From Arachnopeziza araneosa (taxonomy: Eukaryota > Ascomycota > Leotiomycetes > Helotiales > Arachnopezizaceae), in contig QYAI01000119.1 in the NCBI GenBank assembly GCA_003988855.1, positions 25,593 to 89,592 of the forward strand: a stretch of DNA of 64,000 nucleotides, written 5' to 3'. Positions 55,616-64,000 of this stretch are shown here, piece by piece; the first letter of the stretch is position 1; each line of letters opens with the position of its first letter. The position numbers and the translations under genes are program-made. Below the pieces are notes generated by a model. That model was not told the origin of the DNA and did not search any database. It worked only from the letters and a program-made list of their open reading frames with translations.

Positions 55616-56865
55616 TCATGCCTGATCATGTAATACTCCAGTCACTTTTTCGAAGCCAGTTCTGTGCCTCGCAGGAAGATGTTCAATCTTTGTCAAATCC
55701 CATGGCCTCCTATCAATAAGAAGGGCCTTTGCAATCGCAGGACAGCGCTCGCAGAGCCATGACGTCGCAGAGTAGAAAAGGTAGAATAGAAATAAAATCA
55801 TGAACTCCGCGCCTGAAAAAGCTGGCTTCTTTGAGGAAGAGCTCGATCCGTAAGGAATCAATCTGAAGATGAAAATGGAGAATATCCAGATCTTGTACCA
55901 CTTTCTCCAAAGATACCAATCGTCCAAAGATGGCCGTATACCACAAAGCCATAGTACCAAGCGTACTATAGTAGCAATATGTGCGAGTATCATCCATGTG
56001 CCAAAGATAGCATGTATAACTTGTATGAAAGTGTACTCGGAAGCTTTATCAAAAGGTTTAGTCATGGGTATCTAAATTTGATGAATCAATATAGACATCA
56101 ATGCAGACTGTGAGTAAATGCCATTGTAAATAGACTTGATTCAGCCCATTCCAGACATTTCGTCAATCTGAGATATTTAGAACGCATTTCCTGCTCCGCT
56201 ACCGAGGCAACTTCTGATTCCCGGTAACCTAAGACCCCAGGAATACCTCGTTGTTCCTCATGAAAATTCGACAAGAGAGTAACAAGTTCTATGACTACAA
56301 ACGACGAGACGAACATCAATCCAAGAGTTTGAGTTATAGGCAAGCCTTTGAAAGAAGCGAGCTGGATGACTGCTGGTGCCGTTGCCAGAAGGAAAAGAAG
56401 CCACCGAAGCCAAGCGGTTGTGTTGGTGGGTGGGGCATTTTCACTCGCCACGATAAGGGACGAATCATCAAATAAAATGCCGTCGTTACGCTTAGAATGA
56501 TGGCGTTCATCAGCTCGTGAAAGAATAGCCAAACGGCTGGCCTTCAAGGGCGATATACGGAGGTATATTGACGCGACGAGGAGTCGAAGTAGGATCGCGA
56601 GACTATCGGCAAAGCAGAACAGCGGTGAGCTGCAGAGATACAGACGGTATCGGACTGAGGCACCGCATATTCGACCGGAAGGTTGGGCCATGGAATTTGA
56701 GGCGAGAGAGAAAAGTATCCAGGTTATGAGATACCATGATACGGTTGAACCCGATGATGGATCTGATCCCGCTGAAGCAATATTTTCTAGAAACAGTTGG
56801 TATTTACTCCTGAAAAGGGAAGGATTTCGTACTAGTGACGAGAGTAGAGAGACCCGCCATTGCAC
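55616..56865 (-). CDS. Putative multi-pass membrane protein, unknown function
   Basis: Not recognised. Two adjacent minus-strand coding blocks, 56865-56109 and 56043-55616, can be joined by a 65-nt intron (GTCTGC donor, GACTAAAC branch-like site, AAG acceptor). The join stays in frame and gives about 394 aa. Six or more hydrophobic segments are visible, for example VSWYLITWILFSLASNS, WLRWLLFLLATAPAVIQL, LGLMFVSSFVVIELVTLL and MILFLFYLFYSATSWL. A charged loop (SRADERHHSKRNDG) lies between. The start is uncertain. No ATG fits the first 55 codons in frame; the first codon given is GTG, and an upstream exon may be missing. The same codons might instead be two small genes or a decayed one, as neighbours are. 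The intron lacks a canonical donor. Confidence 0.4.
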
Positions 56866-58392
56866 TCTATTTTGTTATAACCCACAGGTTTGTTTTTAAA
56901 TAAGGTGGCACATTTGAAAAATCAAGCTCTTGTTCAACGGCAAATATACAGTAGTGGCTGTGCTGTGCTGAAAAGAGGCGAAGCCATGAAGCGGGGAGCG
57001 GTGGAGAGCAGGGGCAGTGGCAGTCACGGGCGCTAACCCTCGGGGTTTTCTCCGACCAGTTTTATATCTCTCAACACCGATACTGAGAGAACAAGCTCAA
57101 ATGACGATTCTCTAGTGGTACAGGCACGCGGTAGTTGAGAGGATGCAAAGAGTGGTGTTAATATAAATGCTCCGAACAGGTAATTATATTTTGTTTGGAG
57201 GAAGAGGGGTCTGGAAGGAGGAATAAGGTTTAGGGCAAGAGGGTCACTTTACAGTAATAAGCTTAAAACTTTTATTGGGGCAATTCGAGGCTTGAGCGAC
57301 TGCGCTCCTCTTAATCGTACCGTATAAATATTGTGAGAATACCGTCTTAATAATGATTGGTATGATTTCAGAGCCACGTTAGAGAAAAACTTGGCGGTGC
57401 CATTTGGTGGTCGGTGTTGGTGTACACAGCATTTTCGCATCGTGATGCGAATCCCATCTAAGAGACGACTCTCCAGCCAGCCACAATTTTGCTGAGAAGG
57501 TTAAATTCATGCGGCGGAAAAGTCTAGGCCTCAGACAACCTGAAGCAGGAGCTGGCGACGAATAGAATCGGGACACAAACAAGTGGCGCGAGCAGCTGAA
57601 AATGCGCAAATGCCGCCACGTTCTTGGCCCTAAAGAACACCGTCCCGTGTTTGCCACCTTAAGCTTCGAACATAACACTGCGATGCTACTTTTGATAGTG
57701 AGCCTCTAGCATAATATTATGCAGCAAAATATATACTCTAGAGTCTTGGTTCAACTAACGAGGATGCGAGAAGTCTGTTTCACAACGCGCAGTACTGCAC
57801 TTGATGATTTAAATTTCTCGGTATTATGAATAGTGGCTGGCTGGCTGCTGGTCGACAAAGACGACTTCACTCCGATTGGAAGGAATGGTAACCCGTCTGC
57901 AAAGTCTAGACTGAAACTCAAGCGTGATGGGAATGTTCCGTATCAGCAATGGGATTCTCATTGGGGTTTACTTTGTTGAGCGAATCAAACCTTCACCACA
58001 CGAATCGTCTTCCCTCCAAGGCTGATTAGGTGCATTCGCGCCAAGACACGGGTGGCAGTTGCCAAAGCTACTCTGCCGAATCATAAGCCAATTTTCTGTT
58101 CTAGAGCTGTCCACAACATAGGGTCGAGGCTTTTCGGCGGCGGGGTCTTCAAATGACAACTCGATTTGCCATTGCATTACTGTCTTTTGAGTGAACCTCT
58201 GCCCACCACCACGTTTCTAAGCCACCTGTCAGCCTGGCTTAGGACTGGGGATTATAACAGTGAAGACGTCCTTCGCCTTCGGCTGCGCTTTCAGGTCCCT
58301 CTCTATGAACTTTTAAGTGTGAGAGAACCTTCTGTTGTCTGATAGAATGAACTACTAATTTAGTATCTAGTTTACTACATAGGCCTCGCAAG
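56866..58392. other. Long intergenic stretch
   Basis: About 1.5 kb without a supported gene. A 69-codon minus-strand ATG frame at 58177 has Cys residues but no signal peptide or domain. Confidence 0.45.
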
Positions 58393-60277
58393 ATGGATGA
58401 GAAACACCTATCAACCATCACCTCGACAAAGGAGTCGCTAGAAGAGGGGCATGATGCCGCAAGTCCTTCGCCAAACGCCCCCAGGCCCGCGGCTACTCCA
58501 AACCAGGATGATACGTTATTCCCTTGGCTTGAAGTCGGTAGCCAAAAGTTTACTCCCAAGGGTATCATAAGGTTTCCACTTATGGGCGCCCTTGGTCTTG
58601 TCGGTTCAGCCCTTACCGTCATCCTATCTGCGCTGGTTCTTCACTTTTTTGATGGCAAACCAGTTGTAACTGGACATATGCCCAAGCCTGCAGCATGGCT
58701 TTCCATCATTCTATCCCTCAACTCGGTTTTGGTGCATATGGCTGTTAGTCAAGGGCGTGCAGGTATGAATGTCTCCAATTTGAGTAGACGTACGGTTAAC
58801 ATTTGATCCCTTAGTTACCTGGTGGGTTGGAGCATCGAAGACCAAGACAACTGTCCGTGACCTGCATTACATCTGGGCAACAGAGAGCAGCCTATGGGAA
58901 GCGATCAGGGAATGGAAAGTTTTCAACTATATCTTATTCGCTACCATTATTGTTGCAACACTCCCAGTCAATGGCATCATCTTACAGAACGCCATTTCTA
59001 GCAGAAGTAAAGTTGCGGATCTTTGGGACGAGACGACAAATTATTCTATCGCCGATCATTTGCCTTCTGGTATGTCAGCCACAATTGACCCAGATGGAAG
59101 TATGGACTTGTATCGTTATGACTGGCAGCAAGCTATACCACTTATTGTCGGTAATAATGATCAATCCTTCAGACAAAGCCTAGACACGAACACTACATGC
59201 AAAGGCTGGTGCGAAGCCGTTGTTAGAGGTATTGGATTTGAGTCAAAGTGTGAACAATCTTTACTCTCAGTTATCCTGCCTCTCGATCAGCAACAGAATC
59301 ATTCCTATACCCCATACAATCAATCGGTTCCAAATTTCAATTACACCCTCTTTGATATTGGTATTGTTTGGGATCACACAATCCCGTATGGCTGGAATTT
59401 GACGACTATCTGGAAAAATGATTCGCTGTGCTCTACCAATCTTGTCCAAACAACTTGTCAAATACAACTTGGAAGCATCAACTATCCTGTTGCAGTATCG
59501 TTCAACGGTACTAATGATGGGAAATACGATTGGTCACTTGAGACTGCCAAGTTACCAGCAGCAGGAGACGTCTCTGACCCACTAACAGCCTTTACGTCTT
59601 TCGGCAACGGCGCTGTTGAGACCGTTGACACAAATTCAACTTACGGAGGATTCGCTACAGCTGTTGCGACTTATTTCAATTCGAGCATTACTCTGAATCG
59701 AAACAATATTGAGAATACGACCGAGCTCAAGGTGAATGGGTTTTATGCGGAGCAACTTAACACTCTCATCGACCAAAAGCCTCTTGCCTACAGATGCAAT
59801 CTCAGCTTGAACTACTTCGGGCATAACGGGCTCTACACCAATCCATATTCAGATTTACTTGACTCATTCCGCCAGTGGTTGTTCTTTGCATCAATCTACG
59901 CTATGGAGCCCAACACAACAATCTGGACCACGGAACAAAAGCCCGACGCCCAGGTTGTGCAGCACGACGTTGACGATGTCCATGTTACATTTTATCAAGT
60001 CTTTTGGTCTTGGTACTATGGCAGTATGGCTGTTACATTTGGAATTGTGCTGCTGATCATCCCTACATTCTACGGGTTCTGGACCTTGGCGAAAGAGACG
60101 ACCCTGAGTCCGTTTGAGACGGCACGAGCTTTCAAAACACCGATCTTGCAAGATCAACCAGCGGATTTAGACACGCCAGAACTCTTGAAAACAGTGGGAA
60201 ATAAGAATTTGCGTACTGAGCTATCGCCACCTAACAGCCCTGCAGTGGAACAGAGTAGATTCGGAAAGCTTGGTTGA
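58393..60277 (+). CDS. Fungal multi-pass membrane protein, DUF3176-like
   Basis: Function is unknown. Exons are 58393-58762 and 58815-60277, with a 52-nt intron; the product is 610 aa. The N-terminal 60 residues are polar. Two membrane segments follow (PLMGALGLVGSALTVILSAL and AWLSIILSLNSVLVHMAV), then a cytosolic loop with SQGRAVTWWVGA and LHYIWATESSLW, like the SQ-x-W region of DUF3176 proteins. A third segment (YILFATIIVATLPVNGIIL) leads to a large lumenal or extracellular part of about 330 residues with many N-glycosylation sites (NHSY, NYTL, NLTT, NDSL, NSTY) and paired cysteines. A last segment (GSMAVTFGIVLLIIPTFYGF) precedes a short polar tail. The arrangement suggests a plasma-membrane or vacuolar surface protein. 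The family name is from resemblance, not a search. Confidence 0.8.
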
Positions 60278-60858
60278 GGTCAAAATGGGAAGAGTCAAAT
60301 AGTAACCTTACATTTGTCGTTGTATTTACCGTGAAGGATCTCATTGGTTTATCAAATCGTTGTCGGGTAGTGGATACTACCTCAAACTTACTCCATCATG
60401 TAATCTTTAAACTCATATTCTTCAACAAGACTGTTATCTGTGCCTCGCCGAGCATTGAGACTTTGCACTCCTGATCCAGACAAGTTAAATGACCAGGCAA
60501 ATGTGACGAGGTACGTAACAAATGATAATGGTCATGCACTCAATTGGGTTTTAGTTTCGATTTTTAGATTGATCAGTATTGAAAGGCGATCAGCAAGGGA
60601 TTTGGGCCGCTAACATTCAATGTGTCCGAAGCTGAGCCACATTTAGTAAGAAATCATCAAGCACGAGGTCCATGGAGTGCGCTCAAAACGCAGTTTAAAA
60701 ATAGCGAAGTTTCGCTATACAATTGGTCATCGGTTGCATAGAGAGTCAGTGCTGCAATATTGACGATTTAAGCCATGTTGAAAATTGAGACCCGATCCCA
60801 ACCTTCTTCAACGGACTCGAGATATTCATACTACCTGGTCTCTCATCCTCGATAGCCT
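60278..60858. other. Intergenic stretch between convergent genes
   Basis: No supported gene was seen. Confidence 0.5.
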
Positions 60859-61657
60859 TCAAATTTTCTCTCCTGCAACTTTCCTCAACCATCTAGCAAA
60901 CTCATCTGGCTTGCCTAGAAACGGACTATGCCCAATCTTAGTCCTCTCAGTCTCCATGTCCGCACCAGTATCTTGACATGCCTGTACCATTGCCTCCTGA
61001 ACGAAGGCCGGGATAGCATGATCATCCTCGCAAACAAGGTACGAAGAAGGAATCTCTTTCCAAGCCACTGCCTTGACACCTTGAAATTGGTCGCATAGGA
61101 ATGGGGCTTGAGTTGAGATACCCAATACGCTGCCTCCGCAGGAGGAAGATCGTTATAAAAAAGGTCTGCAGATCCTGTCGGCAAAACCCAAGGTTCCTTC
61201 ATTTTGTCAATGCCTTAAACAATTCATTTTGCAGGTGCGCCAATACATACCTGAATATCATACCACTCTGGCTCTTGCCTCCAAAAGCTTGGATCAAGTT
61301 TGTGTTCTCAGGTGGCACAAACGCGCACATGAAAGCCAATCTGACAATACCACCCTGTTCACCTTCTTTTCCCCTTGATTTCTTATCCAATCCACCCACA
61401 GCGCCGCTCACAATGATTCCACTCCAACTATGGCCAACAACTATGACATCATGGCCCGCGTCAGCTTCTTTCAAAACCGCCTCCCGCAGAGCTAGGATGT
61501 CAGGCTCAAGGTCTTTAACAGCAGGTTGTTGGACTACGGCTTGGAGAGGCAGCGCGATGCATCCGTAGTTGCGAGTGGTAAGATTCTCGATCAAGGTGTT
61601 GAAGCAGGCTGGACTGTGCCAAGCGCCTGGAAGAAAAATGAAAACGGGGTTGGTCAT
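60859..61657 (-). pseudogene. Alpha/beta hydrolase gene (salicylate-esterase-like) with a frameshift
   Basis: The family includes small esterases and lactonases of the salicylic-acid-binding protein type. Minus-strand exon 1 (61657-61264) shows FIFLPGAWHSPACF with the oxyanion-hole region and VIVVGHSWSGI with the nucleophile Ser. A 50-nt intron (GTATGA donor) leads to exon 2 from 61213, giving SGIDKMKEPWVLPTG, YNDLPPAEAAYW and SQLKPHSYATNF. Near 61080-61090 the frame is lost. One frame back continues the family as GVKAVAWKEIPSSYL, CEDDHAIP (catalytic Asp) and KIGHSPFLGKPDEFA (catalytic His), ending at 60859. A single lost nucleotide explains it. No intron of acceptable size restores the frame. 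All catalytic residues are intact, so decay must be recent, or this is an assembly error. Confidence 0.65.
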
Positions 61658-62649
61658 TCTCGACGTTTTCAAATCTTCAAATTCGGGAACCAAAGAGCCC
61701 AGAAAATGTAAAAAACTTCACTTTACATTGAGAATACGTAGCAAACAAAAGAACGTGAAACAATTACACCACTAGCTTGCTGACTTCAGCTAACTCTGTA
61801 AAGATGCGGGGTTCTTACCCCTTGCTCAGTTGAAGTAGTTCAACTCGATTGTTACTCAGATTTCTCTACGGAAAATGAGTTGTATTTATTTTGTTGATTT
61901 AATATGTCAAGAAATTTTGGATTTGATTTGTTTAGCCTTCAATTCTTTACTTTCTCCTTCTGGAAAGACAGGTGCAAGTCACGTGAAATGGTGCTCGGAA
62001 ATAATGCTACTATTCAAATCAATACTTTATAAGACAGATATAAGCATACATCTCAACATCAAGAGCTAAGAAGCACCATGTACAAATCCATGAACGATAT
62101 GCCTCCTTTTATTGTCGTCGAAGCCAAAGGAAATCAGTCACTAAGCGAGCCGTGTCTGCCAAGAAGGGCGAAGGATCTCATTAAATACATTTCGCAAGAA
62201 GAAGCAGTACTAGCAGCCAATCTCTAAACTAGGGTACTAACCCCTTGTATCATTAGGAGGGACTTTATTGGTTCCCATCCTCGGTACGACCCGTAAACTC
62301 AGATGAACCTGCAGGGAATTTTACCAGTCGTTCCGAACCCTGCAAGGCGTCAAATGGAGCTGCATACCAAGGCGATAGCTTTTTCGTATATATATTAAAA
62401 CGTCTAAAAGAGCTTTCGGATATGCATGCTGACTTCAGCTTTGGGATTGTTCCGGATCTACCTTGCTGCAGGTTCCAGAGAAGCAATGGTACTATTCAAG
62501 CTATTAATAGGGGAAGCTCATGGTGGTGGACTGGTTATTTATACTTGAGAGAGCTCCCCCATTTTGAATCCCATGAGCTTCACTGCACCCAGAAATTTTA
62601 ATTGATCATTGTGTCCACCCGATAGCGAAGCTCTTGAAAAGTGACTAAA
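61658..62649. other. Intergenic stretch
   Basis: No supported gene. A 49-codon ATG frame at 62078-62227 (MYKSMNDMPPFIVVEAKG...) looks protein-like but is too short to assign and may be a fragment. Confidence 0.4.
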
Positions 62650-63745
62650 ATGCTCCAGCTCACTTCAACTCTACTTGCTTTGGCAGAACTGGCTCAGGTC
62701 CCACAAACCCAAAGAGATTTATTCAATAACTGCCTATCATTCAGTGGCAACTTCACATCAACCAATTAGAACTATATCCCGAGAATGTCGATTTTGATTT
62801 TCGAACATGCTTGCTTTACATTGGGTTTGTCTCTGATTTTTCAGCTACCAATTTCGAACAATCTTCTAACGTCTAAGATCAGAGATGTCTTCAATGCATC
62901 CGTATCAATCTATGATCCATACAAGAACAATTGTCGATATTCTCAAGCTCCCTGGTATCGCAAATAACCCACTCTACCACATTGGTGGCGTAGGAGTAGA
63001 TAAACTCACTGGGCTGGTCTCTATAGTTGTTGACGCCGCCGACGCTTTCAGCACAAGTGGAGCGGATATTTCAGGGACAAATTATATCCTTCAGTACAAT
63101 CCGTATACGAAATACCTAGATTACAAAATCAATCTGACCACAACAACGTATGGGCTTTACGGTGGATACCAAGATGTGGAACAGGACCCATTCGGGAGCG
63201 TCTACATAGTTGGCACATATCCAGGAAGTATTCTAAAGGTTGATCCTCTGGGCCTAACAGTCACGCCGTGGTTTTTAAGCCAGCCACTCGTACAGACTCG
63301 ACCCGGCCCTTCGGGTTTGGCTGCGACAGGCTTTACTCTGCTCGCGTCGGACGTGACAAACCAGTCTTTGTACAAATTCGACATGTTAGCCCCAAAAGGA
63401 ACACCCGTTCTTGTACCATTGACGCCATCAACACCTCTTGTATTTTCCGACGCAATATACCTTCCTCCGAAGTATAAAGAAACAGTGCTGCTTGTCGCAG
63501 AAGACTTTGCTGGTGTTGCGGTGTTGAGGAGTAAAGATGGTTTGTGGAACAGCGCCAAGTATCTTGGCGTGGTACCAAATTCTCTTGCCGGTTCTTTCGC
63601 GAGTGCTGCTGTCCAGATCGGAAATAGATTGTACATGTCTGTGTTGTACTTCAATGCCGCCGTACCGAGTTCGTCTTATGGGAACAGGACACTGTTCCCA
63701 TTTCCGGATATCACGAAAGACGTTGAGAAGCTGCTGTCAGCCTGA
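62650..63745 (+). pseudogene. Secreted beta-propeller (SMP-30/NHL-like) protein gene with two frameshifts
   Basis: The ATG at 62650 opens a signal-peptide-like start (MLQLTSTLLALAELAQV) that ends at TAG 62767-62769 after SFSGNFTSTN. From about 62758 the neighbouring frame continues as INQLELYPENVDFDF and RTCLLYIG. An intron at 62825-62882 (GTTTGT donor) then joins to DVFNASVSIYDPYKN. At about 62930 the frame slips a second time. The last frame runs to 63745 with IVDILKLPGIANNPLYHIGG, LTGLVSIVVDAADAF, GYQDVEQDPFGSVYIVG and YPGSILKVDPLG. This is the repeated strand pattern of a six-bladed propeller, as in secreted fungal lactonase-like proteins. Both breaks are single-base or two-base indels. 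Downstream of the second break the frame is open for 270 codons, so decay is recent or reflects base errors. Confidence 0.6.
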
Positions 63746-63917
63746 GGAAATGAAAAAATAGATGACTTATGAATGAAATCTTTTTCCAGCTCCAAGATGC
63801 ATCACATTCTTCATAGAGAGCAGGTTCTCGCACTGGTTGTTTTTCTGGCTTGGAGTCTCCTCGCTTAAGGGGCTTCTTCAACCTCTTACTTAGATCCTGA
63901 CTAAGTCCGTGCACCCC

Positions 63918-63948
63918 CATTCCGATCACCCCCTCATTCCGATCACCC
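63918..63948. repeat. 14-nt direct repeat
   Basis: CATTCCGATCACCC occurs twice, at 63918-63931 and 63935-63948, with a 3-nt gap (CCT), close to the right edge of the window. Confidence 0.8.
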
Positions 63949-64000
63949 AAAATAAGCGATTTTCTAGACCGCCATTCTCACAAGATAATTAATTATTAAC

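Noticed and set aside
57379..58177. Two minus-strand frames of 69-99 codons
   Set aside because: Short, no signal peptide or membrane segment, and no convincing start for the longer one.
62078..62227. 49-codon protein-like frame
   Set aside because: Too short to assign; it could be a fragment of a dead gene but nothing adjoining supports it.

Overview
The window is nuclear DNA of a filamentous ascomycete (Pezizomycotina). Genes carry short introns, mostly 41-65 nt, with GTATGT/GTGAGT-type donors and CTAAC-like branch sites. Its families are typical of such fungi: a HET-domain protein, a Zn2Cys6 regulator, secreted S28 and S41 peptidases, RNase T2, a BBE-type flavin oxidase and a fungal-type caspase-like protein. 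The overall feel is Leotiomycetes (Helotiales-like), but that is an impression from remembered homologues, not a test. No tRNA, rRNA, CRISPR array or intact transposon was seen.

Layout. 1-14.6 kb: a broken secreted-protein gene at the left edge, a 3.4-kb gene-free stretch rich in repeats, a cAMP phosphodiesterase, a small Thr/Ser-rich secreted protein, an SDR without its catalytic residues and a coiled-coil protein. 14.7-26 kb: an S28 peptidase (9 exons), RNase T2, two unrecognised proteins, a histidine acid phosphatase and 5-aminolevulinate synthase, the first step of haem synthesis. 26.7-33.4 kb: a decayed F-box gene, then a Zn2Cys6 regulator and a secreted FAD oxidase separated by 630 bp that hold three copies of one palindrome. 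34-49.2 kb: a possible PD-(D/E)XK nuclease-like protein, a coiled-coil protein with an internal duplication, an S41 peptidase, a caspase-like protein lacking both catalytic residues, a membrane-anchored glycosyltransferase and a HET protein. 49.6-64 kb: mostly decaying genes (TAP-type hydrolase, isochorismatase-like hydrolase, alpha/beta hydrolase, beta-propeller protein) between an intact isochorismatase paralogue and two membrane proteins.

How the genes relate. Most are independent housekeeping or secretion genes. The best candidate functional unit is the regulator plus oxidase, because the repeated palindrome lies just upstream of the oxidase. The secreted S28, S41, RNase T2 and acid phosphatase genes suit a saprotroph or plant associate that scavenges nutrients. 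Six loci carry in-frame stops or single-base frameshifts, four of them in the last 15 kb. The right end therefore looks like a decaying accessory region, unless the assembly has indel errors.

All exon joins were made by eye from splice consensus, reading frame and remembered family sequences. No database or expression data were used.
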